Shown in pieces: positions 47,026 through 55,283 of a stretch of 64,000 bases of DNA. A program made the translations under genes and the position numbers. The DNA comes from Halomontanus rarus (GTDB lineage Archaea; Halobacteriota; Halobacteria; Halobacteriales; Natrialbaceae). Within the stretch, counting starts at the first letter, position 1. Each line of letters starts with the position of its first letter. The notes beneath the pieces were generated by a model. The model searched no databases. It was given only the letters and a program-made list of their open reading frames with translations, and was not told the DNA's origin. The stretch is from assembly GCF_029338335.1 (NCBI RefSeq), contig NZ_CP119797.1. One strand, 5' to 3'.

Positions 47026-47034
47026 TTCATTAAC
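47026..47034 (+). promoter_or_regulatory. TATA box for second sugar isomerase
   Basis: TTCATTAAC is about 33 nt before GTG 47063 and supports that start. Confidence 0.5.
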
Positions 47035-47062
47035 CGTCCCGTACGTTGTGTACTCGATTCAC

Positions 47063-47926
47063 GTGAAACTCTCAGTGTTCACCAAAATATTCGCGGATAG
47101 ATCCGTCGAAGGGGCTGTCGACGCGGCCGCCGACCTCGGCTACGACGGCGTCGAACTCATGTGCCGGTCGCCGCACTTCCCCGCCGAGACGACCGTCGAC
47201 GAGGCGAACGAACTCGGCGATCGTATCGCCTCCTCCGGGCTCGAGGTCCCGTGTCTCGCGACGTACACCGGTGGCTACGTGGGCGTCTCTCGGGAAGAAG
47301 CCGAAGCGGAACTCGCGGAACTCGAGCGCTTTCTCGAGCTCGCCGACGCGTTCGACTGTGACCTTATTCGACACGGTCCCGGCGGGCCGCCGGTCCACCG
47401 CGCCACGGAGGACGATTACGAGGAGGCCGTTCCCTGGATGCGTCGGGCGGCCGACGTAGCCGCCGAGTACGACAAAACGATCGCGATCGAAATTCACGGC
47501 CACCGAATCGTCGAGACGGCGGACACGATGGTGAAATTGATAGAGATGATCGACCGTGACAACGTCGGCGCGATTCACGACGCCGGAAACATGTACATCG
47601 TGGACGCGGACTACGCTCGCGAGTCGATCGAGACGCTCGGCGACCACCTCCTCCACGTTCACGTCAAGGACGAACGCCGAGTCGAGGACGACTCGTTGCC
47701 GGGGGCGGGCCACATCGAAACGCGCCACGGCGACGAGATCATTCAACCCCGTCGCATGGGCGACGGTGCGATCGATTACGGCGCGGTGATCGAGGCGCTG
47801 GCGGAGGTCGGCTACGACGGACACATCACCGCCGAGTGTCGTGTTCCGCAGAACGAATCCGGCGACGACCGCGCCATCGCGGCTCACGAGCTCGAAGCGC
47901 TCCGCGAACTCGTCGCGAGCGTCTAA
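47063..47926 (+). CDS. Sugar phosphate isomerase/epimerase, paralogue 2
   Basis: 287 residues from GTG 47063, chosen because the homology with the copy at 6966-7844 starts at this codon (VKLSVFTKIFADRS against MKPALFSKILDDRS) and the TATA box fits. The metal-site stations IAIEIHGHRIVETAD, AIHDAGNMYIVDADY, LHVHVKDER and ITAECRVP are the same as in the paralogue. Probably the same reaction type on a related substrate. It is upstream of the aldolase-subunit and kinase genes, an arrangement fitting sugar catabolism. Confidence 0.87.
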   Translation: MKLSVFTKIFADRSVEGAVDAAADLGYDGVELMCRSPHFPAETTVDEANELGDRIASSGLEVPCLATYTGGYVGVSREEAEAELAELERFLELADAFDCDLIRHGPGGPPVHRATEDDYEEAVPWMRRAADVAAEYDKTIAIEIHGHRIVETADTMVKLIEMIDRDNVGAIHDAGNMYIVDADYARESIETLGDHLLHVHVKDERRVEDDSLPGAGHIETRHGDEIIQPRRMGDGAIDYGAVIEALAEVGYDGHITAECRVPQNESGDDRAIAAHELEALRELVASV

Positions 47927-48270
47927 CGATCGCCCCCCGATCGTCCACTGCGGTCGAAAGCGAGTTTGCGGGAGTAGAGACGGGGAGAACCGACGAGGTT
48001 TCGAGATCGAGCGCCGCTCGTCGGTGGATTGGTGGCCGCGGTACGCCCGTCCAGCAGATCGGCGTCTCCGTTGTGTACCCGCACACCGGAGCGGTCCCAC
48101 GTAAACCGGAAAAATCCGCAAAAACCCGTTGCCGCAGATTCGCTGTGATCGATGTCGACCCAACCCACCCCAAACGGATCTACCGAAAGCATCCGTAACG
48201 GAACACCGTCGACGCGGCGTCCTCACGCTCCTCGATGCTCTTCGGAAGACGACGATGGACGGACACGAGA
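47927..48270. other. Intergenic, no supported gene
   Basis: No gene recognised on either strand; the open frames here have no start signal or family pattern. Confidence 0.4.
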
Positions 48271-48278
48271 CTTTTAAG
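48271..48278 (+). promoter_or_regulatory. TATA box for aldolase-subunit gene
   Basis: CTTTTAAG is about 33 nt before ATG 48308, with a short leader. Confidence 0.6.
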
Positions 48279-48307
48279 TCCCTCTGGCGGTAGTGAGCAG
48301 ACGATAG

Positions 48308-49528
48308 ATGACAGTCGATTTCGATACCAAGACGTGGCTCGACGAGCGCCGAAGCGACGCGACGCTGTTGGGCGTCTGCCCGATGTCCGAAGAGATCGTC
48401 GAGGCGACGATGCGAGAGGCGGCGGCGACGACCGACTTCGTCCCGATGTTCATCGCGACCCCCAGACAAGTCGACGCCGAACGCGGCTACACCGGCTGGT
48501 CACAGGAACAACTGATCGAATTCGTCGACGAGACGGCCGATTCCGTGGGGTACGACGGGCCCACGGTCGTGGCGCGAGACCACGGCGGCCCCTACCAGAG
48601 CACGCGCGATCGCGACGACCCGAGCGTCCCCCTCGAGGACGCGATGGCATTTGCGACGGAGCTGTTCGTCCGCGACCTCGAGAGCGGGTTCGACATCCTC
48701 CACGTCGATGCGACGGAGGACGCCACCGCCGACGAGATTCTGGACCTCGACGAAGTCGCCCGCCGAACCACGGAACTGATCGACGCGATCGAGGACCACC
48801 GCGAGAACGAGGGACTCGACCCGGTCTACTACGAGGTCGGCACCGAGGAGATCACCGGCGGAATGACCGAAGCCGACGACTTCGAGCGCTACGTCGACCT
48901 CCTCGAGGAGTCCCTCGCGGACGCCGATCGAAAGGACGTCGTCGATCGGCTCCTGTTCGTCGTCGGTCAGATCGGTACGACGATGCGCATCGACATGCAG
49001 AACGACTTCGACCCGGAGAAGGCCCGGGCCCTCCAGTCGATCGTCGCCGAACGGGACCTGTTCCTGAAGGTCCACTACACGGACTGGCTGGACGATTCGC
49101 AGCTCTCGCAGTTTCCCGAGATCGGCATCGGCGCGGCCAACGTCGGCCCCGAGTTCGCCGCCGCCATCGTCGAGGGTCTGGAGGAACTCGAGGCGAAGGA
49201 GCGAGACGCGGTCGACGACGAGGCGTCGCTGTCGAACTTCATGGAGGTGTTTTCGGAAGCGGCCGTTCGCGATTCGCCCTGGGAGAAGTTCGCGCCGAAG
49301 GATCTCTCGGAGTCGGAACTCGAGGAGTTCGCCGAGGAGAACCGCCGGAACATCGCTTACTGCGTCGGCCGGTACGTGTTCAACGATCCGGACGTGGTAC
49401 GGGCGCGGGAGACGCTGTACGAGAACGTCGAGATGCGCGTACCCGGAACCGACCCGCACGATCACGTCGTCGAGACGGTGCGCGAGACGATCCACCGGTA
49501 CGTCGAGTCGTTCGACATGGACGCCTGA
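48308..49528 (+). CDS. Tagatose-bisphosphate aldolase non-catalytic subunit-like (KbaZ/GatZ/AgaZ)
   Basis: 406 residues. GVCPMSEEIVEATMREAA, VVARDHGGPYQSTRD, FDILHVDATED, YYEVGTEEITGG, LKVHYTDWLDD and IGAANVGPEFAAA follow the order of the KbaZ/GatZ/AgaZ family. In bacteria this subunit stabilises the class II aldolase KbaY/GatY/AgaY in galactitol or N-acetylgalactosamine catabolism. No such partner is in the window. Either the partner is elsewhere or this version is self-sufficient. The kinase gene follows 129 bp later. Cytoplasmic. Confidence 0.8.
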   Translation: MTVDFDTKTWLDERRSDATLLGVCPMSEEIVEATMREAAATTDFVPMFIATPRQVDAERGYTGWSQEQLIEFVDETADSVGYDGPTVVARDHGGPYQSTRDRDDPSVPLEDAMAFATELFVRDLESGFDILHVDATEDATADEILDLDEVARRTTELIDAIEDHRENEGLDPVYYEVGTEEITGGMTEADDFERYVDLLEESLADADRKDVVDRLLFVVGQIGTTMRIDMQNDFDPEKARALQSIVAERDLFLKVHYTDWLDDSQLSQFPEIGIGAANVGPEFAAAIVEGLEELEAKERDAVDDEASLSNFMEVFSEAAVRDSPWEKFAPKDLSESELEEFAEENRRNIAYCVGRYVFNDPDVVRARETLYENVEMRVPGTDPHDHVVETVRETIHRYVESFDMDA

Positions 49529-49657
49529 TCTCCCGTCGAGTTCCTGATCGAATCCCGGAATTCCCGACGACGCCCTCGGATCCGTGGCGACTCGCGGGAT
49601 CGAGGATCGATCGACGAACCGAAAATACCAACTTCGCGTCCAGCGTACGCCGCTTTC

Positions 49658-50641
49658 ATGGCCACCTACATCGTCGGTGTCGACACCGGCGGGACCAAGA
49701 CGAAGTGTGTCGTCGTCGACGAATCGTACTCCCTCCTCGGCGTCGGAGACGCCGGTCCGGGTAACTATCGCGTCGCCGGTACGGACGGCGCTCGAGCGAA
49801 CGTCGAGCGGGCGATCCGCGAGGCGCTCGCGGACGCGACCGTCGACTCGACGGAGACGATCGTCGGCGGCTTCGGGATGGGTACCCTCGACACGGACGAG
49901 GACTACGAGATCATCACCGGATTTCTGGACGACATCGAGTTCGTCGACGAGCGATACGTCGATAACGACGTGGCCACGGCGTACTTCGCGATCACGGCCG
50001 GCGAACCCGGCGTCGTCGTCATCGCCGGAACCGGGGCGATGGCCTTCGGCAGGACCGATACGGGCGAGCGCGGACGCTCCAGCGGTTGGGGCTGGCTCTT
50101 CGGCGACGAGGGAAGCGGGTTCGACGCGGCGAGGCTCGGACTCCGGGCGGCGTCGAAAGCCTACGACGGCCGGGGCGAACCGACCGACCTCGTCGACGCG
50201 GCGTGTACCCACTTCGGCCTCGAGTCGTTCGACGACGTGTTCACGGACGTGCTCGACGAGATCGGTCACGCCAAGGACATCGCGTCGTTCGCACAACCGG
50301 TCGCCGAGACCGCCGCCGCCGGCGACGCCGTCGCCACGCGGATCGTCGACGAGGCCGCCGACGAACTCGTCGACGCAGCTGGGGCGGTCGTCGAAAAACT
50401 GGATCTCGCGCCGTCGCCGCGGGTCGGCTGTCTGGGTGGGTTCGGGACGAGCGACGTCGTCGCGACGGGGTTCGAATCGAAATTGCGGGCACGGTACCCC
50501 GAGGTGGTGATTCCCGAGCCGGTGTCGAATCCCGTCGTCGGGAGCGTCGCCCTCGTCGTCGACCGGCACGAGAAGTCGATCACGCCCGAGGACCTCCTCG
50601 CGCTCGACGCCGAGATCGAGGCGTACTCGACTCGAGAGTGA
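49658..50641 (+). CDS. BadF/BadG-type ATPase, N-acetylglucosamine kinase-like
   Basis: 327 residues. VGVDTGGTKTKCVVVDE is the phosphate-1 loop of the actin-like ATPase fold, IAGTGAMAFGR the phosphate-2 region, and GWGWLFGDEGSGFDAAR the adenosine-side motif; all are typical of BadF/BadG/BcrA/BcrD proteins and eukaryotic NAGK. The short single-domain length favours sugar kinase over benzoyl-CoA reductase activator. It probably phosphorylates an amino sugar that is then handled by the isomerase and aldolase encoded beside it (inference). TATA-like AAAATACCAA lies about 31 nt before the ATG. Confidence 0.85.
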   Translation: MATYIVGVDTGGTKTKCVVVDESYSLLGVGDAGPGNYRVAGTDGARANVERAIREALADATVDSTETIVGGFGMGTLDTDEDYEIITGFLDDIEFVDERYVDNDVATAYFAITAGEPGVVVIAGTGAMAFGRTDTGERGRSSGWGWLFGDEGSGFDAARLGLRAASKAYDGRGEPTDLVDAACTHFGLESFDDVFTDVLDEIGHAKDIASFAQPVAETAAAGDAVATRIVDEAADELVDAAGAVVEKLDLAPSPRVGCLGGFGTSDVVATGFESKLRARYPEVVIPEPVSNPVVGSVALVVDRHEKSITPEDLLALDAEIEAYSTRE

Positions 50642-50675
50642 GTCGAGGCGTCGCGTCGCGCGTCGTGTTCGTTTT

Positions 50676-50701
50676 CACTCTCACTCTCGCTCTCGCTCTC
50701 G
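50676..50701. repeat. CTCTCR simple-sequence repeat
   Basis: About four hexamers of the form CACTCT/CGCTCT follow the kinase stop, then GTTTTT (T-tract at 50702-50706) that could act as a terminator. Not coding. Confidence 0.7.
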
Positions 50702-50706
50702 TTTTT

Positions 50707-51110
50707 GCTGTTCTCGTTTCGCGTACAACCGGACTGGCATCGGTACTCGAGTGTGAGTCGTGCTCTAGGCTGATCTCCGCGAGGAGCCCCAGCCTCGAGG
50801 ACCGATTTGCCCGTCTGAACGGTTTCTGAGGTGTCCAACTGCGTCGTTGCCAGTGGTTGGGGCTCCCTCTGAAATCGGATCAGTGGGCAACGATTCAATC
50901 GTGTCTATTCGAGCGTACGTTCACCACCTGCGATCCCGTTTGGAACGTCGAAATACGCAGCTCTGGATCGACTGTCGACAAGTCACATCGTTATCGATGG
51001 TCAGGGGACCGATGACCCTTCGAACGCGACTCTGTGTGCGAGTACCGGCCCTCTCGTATCGAAGCGGTGAAGCGAAGCGACGTCATCGTCGATGGGCGAC
51101 GTCAGATCTC
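50707..51110. other. Intergenic, no supported gene
   Basis: No gene recognised. Contains stretches of lower GC and the approach to the IclR operator; nothing else could be supported. Confidence 0.4.
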
Positions 51111-51127
51111 GTTTGGTAGAACCAAAC
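51111..51127. promoter_or_regulatory. Perfect 17-bp palindrome, putative IclR operator
   Basis: GTTTGGT-AGA-ACCAAAC has perfect 7-bp arms and directly abuts the TATA box at 51128-51135, where a bound protein would block TBP/TFB. It lies just upstream of the IclR-family gene, so autorepression is likely. Confidence 0.6.
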
Positions 51128-51135
51128 ATTTATCT
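51128..51135 (+). promoter_or_regulatory. TATA box for IclR-family gene
   Basis: ATTTATCT is about 33 nt before ATG 51165 and touches the palindrome at 51111-51127. Confidence 0.6.
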
Positions 51136-51164
51136 GGTATGTGGACCCATTACACGGATAGAGA

Positions 51165-51926
51165 ATGACCGAAGCAAAAAACCCGGTACAAGCGGTTCAA
51201 CGGACCCTCGAGATCGTTGACGTCCTCCGGGATACCGGCGGGGCGCGCGTCACGGAGATCGCCAAGGAGATCGGTGTCTCGAAGGGGACCGTCCACTGTC
51301 ATCTGGCGACCCTCGAGGAAAACGGCTACGTCGTCAACGACGGCGACGAGTACAAACTCGGGTTGCGGTTCATCGATCTCGCACATTACGCGAAGGAGCG
51401 GATCGACATCTACGACATCGCGACGTCAGAAGTGGACACGCTCGCCGAGGAATCCGGCGAGATGGCGTTGTTCACCGTCGAAGAGGACAGCAAGGGCGTC
51501 TGCCTCTACAGGGCAGAGGGGGAGGAAGCCGTCCAGACCGAGATCTACGTCGGCTACCGCAACGACCTCTACCATACCGCCGTCGGAAAAGCGATGTTGG
51601 CGTTCATGGAACCCGACAAACGCGACCGACTCATCGACGAGATGGAATTCGAACCGTTCACGCCGAACACGATCACCGACGAGGCGGAATTGCGCGCGGA
51701 ACTCGAGGAAATCCGGGAAGACGGAACCGCGTACAATCACGGGGAGACGATTCAGGGACTGGTCGGTGCCGGCGCACCGATCCGCGATCAGAACGGATCG
51801 GTCTACGGCGCGATCAGCATCATCGGTCCGGTGCGGCGAATGGACGAAGAACGCCTCGAGAACGAGATCCCGGAGATGATTCATCGAGCGGTCAACATCA
51901 TCGAGATAAATATTACGTCGCTGTAA
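51165..51926 (+). CDS. IclR-family transcriptional regulator
   Basis: 253 residues. The N-terminal winged helix-turn-helix spans about 9-70 (VTEIAKEIGVSKGTVHCHLATLEENGYVV). The C-terminal effector domain contains YHTAVGKAMLAFMEP and GAGAPIRDQNGSVYGAISIIGPVRRM, where small carboxylates or sugar acids bind in known members. Haloarchaeal IclR proteins such as XacR-type regulators control sugar-acid catabolic operons. It probably controls part of this cluster and itself through the adjacent palindrome. Single gene. Confidence 0.93.
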   Translation: MTEAKNPVQAVQRTLEIVDVLRDTGGARVTEIAKEIGVSKGTVHCHLATLEENGYVVNDGDEYKLGLRFIDLAHYAKERIDIYDIATSEVDTLAEESGEMALFTVEEDSKGVCLYRAEGEEAVQTEIYVGYRNDLYHTAVGKAMLAFMEPDKRDRLIDEMEFEPFTPNTITDEAELRAELEEIREDGTAYNHGETIQGLVGAGAPIRDQNGSVYGAISIIGPVRRMDEERLENEIPEMIHRAVNIIEINITSL

Positions 51927-52879
51927 CCGTCGTCGATGAGACACGACTCGGTCATTCCGTGCCGTGCGAAAGAACGACCGCTCTCGCGAACTGGACGAAC
52001 CGGTACTGTTCGCCGAGACGGCCGTCCACGGTCGAGAGCGTCGCCGAGACGCCGTTTGAAGAAATAGAACGATACCCACGGTCCGATTTCTGCCGTCCAA
52101 TAGCGTCAACTAATTTGAGGGGCGGTCGAGCACGTCGTCGGTTCGAGCGAATCGTCAGATTCGACACTGGAGGCCAGCGGTTGGGAGACGGCGTCGAGTC
52201 GCTCTCGAACGCTCGCCAGAACACTCAGTCCGAACCGATAATTCAGATCTATCTTACAGTCATATGGTTGTAATCCAGTGGTCCCAACTGGACTTTAGTC
52301 TCACTGCCCGATCGATCCGGTGATGGTCGACCCCTCCCTGCTACCGAGTGTCTCTCACACGTTCGTTTCTCAGTACTAAACGGTGTGCCGCTGATGGTAA
52401 TTTCGATCCACCGCTTCGACTTCAACCGTGGGGTGACGCCCCTCACGCGTGACGACTATACGTCCCAGTCTGCAGTCTCGAGCGTCCGTTACTCTCCCAT
52501 CGACAGCCGAATGGCTCGACCACAGTCGACAGTCCCAGTCGCTCGCGCCATCGAAACCTGTGACCGTCAGAGCCATTTAACGGTCTTCGAGAGGTTTTGC
52601 GATGAGAAAAGGGACGTTCGGACGACGAACTCTCGGCGTTTACGGTGAACCTCCTTGGGGACCGTCCGTGCCCCCGACAGCGGAACCGTCGCACTGACAG
52701 TCGAATCGGTTCGAGGCGTCTTCACCGGGGAAACGGTTGCGTTCGAGTACTGCGGTCGACCCGCCAGGGTGCCGTCAGTCCCTCGCGAGCGATCGAGACG
52801 GGGTATCTCGGCCGTCGCACTGCCCCTCCTCCTCATGGTTGATCGCCGACGGACGGTACGGGAACCGGACACCCACAGA
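51927..52879. other. Long intergenic region with regulatory motifs
   Basis: No convincing gene. It holds copy 2 of the 24-bp palindromic motif (52253-52276, minus), and a CACACCGTTTAG motif on the minus strand at 52376-52387. Open frames such as minus 52376-52576 lack a recognised family. Confidence 0.4.
52253..52276 (-). promoter_or_regulatory. 24-bp palindromic motif, copy 2
   Basis: Minus strand starts GGATTACAACC and ends CTGTAAG; 21 of 24 bases equal the copy at 41257-41280. Here the second arm has two changes, so symmetry is imperfect. Confidence 0.5.
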
Positions 52880-52888
52880 CTTATTACT
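52880..52888 (+). promoter_or_regulatory. TATA box for DegT gene
   Basis: CTTATTACT is centred about 29 nt before ATG 52913, supporting that start rather than the open frame from 52655. Confidence 0.6.
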
Positions 52889-52912
52889 CAGTTTGCTCCA
52901 TCTTCTACGAAC

Positions 52913-54142
52913 ATGGTCGAGCTAGCATACAACGGGGGTCCAGCAGCAGCCGAATCACTCGAGATTCCCGAGTGGCCCCGATTGAACGAGGCGAGCAGAC
53001 AGTACGTCGACGAGGCCCTCGAGAGCGGCAACTGGTGTCGAAACGCGGGTGGAGAGTTCTGCGACCGTCTCGAAGAGGAGTTCGCGGAGTACCACGACGC
53101 GAAGCACGCGGTCGCCGTCAGTAACGGGACGGCGGCGATCGAACTGGCGTTACAGGCCGCGGGCGTCGAGCCGGGGGACGAAATCATCGTCCCCTCCTAC
53201 TCGTTCATCGCGAGCGCGAGCGCCGTTCCAGAAGTCGGTGGCGTTCCCCGGTTCGTCGACACGGATCTCGAGACGTACAACATCGATCTCGATCACCTGG
53301 AAGCGGTAATCACCGAGGACACGAAGGGGATCGTCGGCGTTCACTTCGCCGGTTACCCGATGGACATGGACCGCCTGATCGACATCGTCGAGGACCACGA
53401 CCTGTTCCTCGTCGAGGACGCGGCTCACGCTCAGGGAACGGAGTGGCGCGGCGAGAAGGTGGGGACGTTCGGCGACTTCGGGACGTTCTCGTTCCAGGAG
53501 TCGAAGTCCCTACCCAGCGGCGAGGGTGGCATCATCGTCACTGACGACGACGTGCTCGCAGAGCGCGCCCGCATCATGCACAACATCGGCCGCGAACAGG
53601 GCGCGACCGGCTACCGCCACTACAAGATGGCGTCGAACCGTCGCCTCTCGGAGATTCACGCCGCGCTCGCGCTCGGCCAACTCGAGAAACTCGACGAGGA
53701 GAACCGGATTCGGGAGCGACGAGAGGAACTCCTTCTCGACGAACTCGAAGACATCGACGGAATCGAGACCAAACCTCGCGACGACCGTATCACCGCCCGC
53801 GGCTACTGCCTCGAGAACTTCCGGTACGATTCCGCAGCCTTCGGCGGCCTGTCCCGAGACGACTTCATCGAGGCGCTGTCGGCGGAGGGTGTCCCCGTCA
53901 GCGACGGGTACGAGATGCCGATCTACCGCCAGCCGGCGTTCTTCCGCAACGAGATCGGTCGCCTCCTTCCCGACGTCGAACTCCCCGACTACCGCCACCT
54001 CCACCTGCCGGGCGTCGAGGAACTCTGCCGAACGAACGTCTCCTACGGTCACCGCCTCCTCCTCGCGGAAGAGGAGGGCGTCCGCTCGGTCGCGACTGCG
54101 ATCCGAAAGATCCAGCGCAACGTCGACGAACTCCTCGACTGA
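52913..54142 (+). CDS. DegT/DnrJ/EryC1/StrS aminotransferase
   Basis: 409 residues from ATG 52913. NGTAAIELALQAAGVEPGDEIIVPSYSF, EDAAHAQGTEWRGEKVGTFGDFGTFSFQESKSLPSGEGG (the PLP Lys is the K of QESKS) and the C-terminal NVSYGHRLLL region define the sugar aminotransferase family. It transaminates a keto-sugar, usually nucleotide-linked, with Glu, or works in the reverse direction. Here it may belong to amino-sugar turnover, in company with the epimerase and class-III aminotransferase that follow. Cytoplasmic. Confidence 0.9.
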   Translation: MVELAYNGGPAAAESLEIPEWPRLNEASRQYVDEALESGNWCRNAGGEFCDRLEEEFAEYHDAKHAVAVSNGTAAIELALQAAGVEPGDEIIVPSYSFIASASAVPEVGGVPRFVDTDLETYNIDLDHLEAVITEDTKGIVGVHFAGYPMDMDRLIDIVEDHDLFLVEDAAHAQGTEWRGEKVGTFGDFGTFSFQESKSLPSGEGGIIVTDDDVLAERARIMHNIGREQGATGYRHYKMASNRRLSEIHAALALGQLEKLDEENRIRERREELLLDELEDIDGIETKPRDDRITARGYCLENFRYDSAAFGGLSRDDFIEALSAEGVPVSDGYEMPIYRQPAFFRNEIGRLLPDVELPDYRHLHLPGVEELCRTNVSYGHRLLLAEEEGVRSVATAIRKIQRNVDELLD

Positions 54143-54292
54143 TCGCTTCCCGGCGTTCGCGGTCCGTCTCGAGTCGGTCGTTCTCCCGATCTCGAGCTCT
54201 CGTCACGTACTGAGAGCGACGGCGTCCGTTCGATCGCGATCCTCGAGTCCCGCGGCGATCGCTATCGCCGGTAGTGACAGAACAGTGGCCAG

Positions 54293-55135
54293 TTACGCCG
54301 GCGGCGAGTCCCACTCTTCGGCGTTGTCCTGCGGATCGTAACCGACGACCTCGCGAGCGTGATCGATGTCCATCCAGCGACGGTCGTTGTCGCTGACGCC
54401 GTAGAACACGTCGAAGTCGACGGTATCGTCCTGGAGACAGCAGTCGAAGAGATGCGCGCAGTCCCGACGGGAGTGCCACATGGCCTTCATCCGACCGACG
54501 CGACGCCGGTACTCCTCGCTGTCGCGATCGAGTCCCGCCTGTTCCGTATCGGGACGGCCCCCACGTTCGGCGTCGCTGTAGGGGTGGTCGGACTCCGGTT
54601 CGCGGACCGAACAGATGCGCAGACAGTAAGTGGAGATGCCGTGGGCGTCAGCACAGAACCTCGCCAGCGCCTCGCTGTGGGCTTTCGTAACGCCGTACAT
54701 CGAATCCGGCCGGACGGGAACCGTGTGATCGATCTCGATGCCGTGTCCCGACTCGTAAATCTCGGGCGCGTTCTCGAGTTCGTACATTCCCACGACGTGG
54801 TTCGAGGAGGCGTAGATGAGCTTCTCGACGCCCGCGTCGACTGCGGCTTCCATCACGTTCGTCGCACCCCGGAGGTTCGCGGCGTACGTGTCCGACCACC
54901 CGATCGATCTATCCTCGGTGGAGAGTCCCGGCGGGAGCGCGAGGTCGACGACGACGTCTTGGCCCTCGAACGCGGGCCGGATGGCGTCGTAGTCGGTCAC
55001 GTCTGCCGCGACCATGTCGTACTCTTCTCGCGGCGACCGACTGAGGTACGTGGAGTCGTACTCGTCCCGATCGGCGAGGTGTTCCCTGACGGCCGATCCA
55101 ACGATACCGAATGCTCCTGTCATCAGGACGTTCAT
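54293..55135 (-). CDS. NAD-dependent epimerase/dehydrogenase (extended SDR)
   Basis: 280 residues. MTGAFGIVGSAVREHL is the G-x-x-G-x-x-G nucleotide loop, ASSNHVVG the Ser region and Y-G-V-T-K the active-site YxxxK. It resembles uronate dehydrogenase and UDP-sugar epimerases of haloarchaea; the short length favours the uronate dehydrogenase-like or sugar dehydrogenase group. It reads towards the DegT gene and away from the class-III aminotransferase. A TATA box lies on the minus strand at 55163-55174. Confidence 0.87.
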   Translation of the reverse strand: MNVLMTGAFGIVGSAVREHLADRDEYDSTYLSRSPREEYDMVAADVTDYDAIRPAFEGQDVVVDLALPPGLSTEDRSIGWSDTYAANLRGATNVMEAAVDAGVEKLIYASSNHVVGMYELENAPEIYESGHGIEIDHTVPVRPDSMYGVTKAHSEALARFCADAHGISTYCLRICSVREPESDHPYSDAERGGRPDTEQAGLDRDSEEYRRRVGRMKAMWHSRRDCAHLFDCCLQDDTVDFDVFYGVSDNDRRWMDIDHAREVVGYDPQDNAEEWDSPPA

Positions 55136-55162
55136 CGTGATTCGTGGGAAGGTCGTCCCGGG

Positions 55163-55174
55163 CGGTTATAGCTC
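55163..55174 (-). promoter_or_regulatory. TATA box for epimerase gene
   Basis: Minus-strand GAGCTATAACCG lies about 33 nt before ATG 55135. Confidence 0.55.
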
Positions 55175-55251
55175 TACGGGATCGGGATCGAAGCCGGTTT
55201 CGAAAGCAGGGTTCACTGGAGAGAACACGGAGAGACCGCCGGCCGGGGAAA

Positions 55252-55263
55252 GGTTTAATATTC
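55252..55263 (+). promoter_or_regulatory. TATA box for class-III aminotransferase gene
   Basis: GGTTTAATATTC is centred about 27 nt before ATG 55284, giving a leaderless transcript. Confidence 0.6.
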
Positions 55264-55283
55264 GAAGCACCAGTTCCCCGTCA

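Noticed and set aside
48500..50569. 689-codon open frame on the minus strand
   Set aside because: It lies antisense across both the aldolase-subunit and kinase genes; high-GC shadows are common here and its content is Val/Arg/Asp-rich without motifs.
52376..52576. 66-codon minus-strand frame
   Set aside because: Plausible composition, but no start signal, family or context support.
52655..52912. 86-codon extension of the DegT frame
   Set aside because: Family similarity starts at 52913 and the TATA box at 52880 sits inside the extension.
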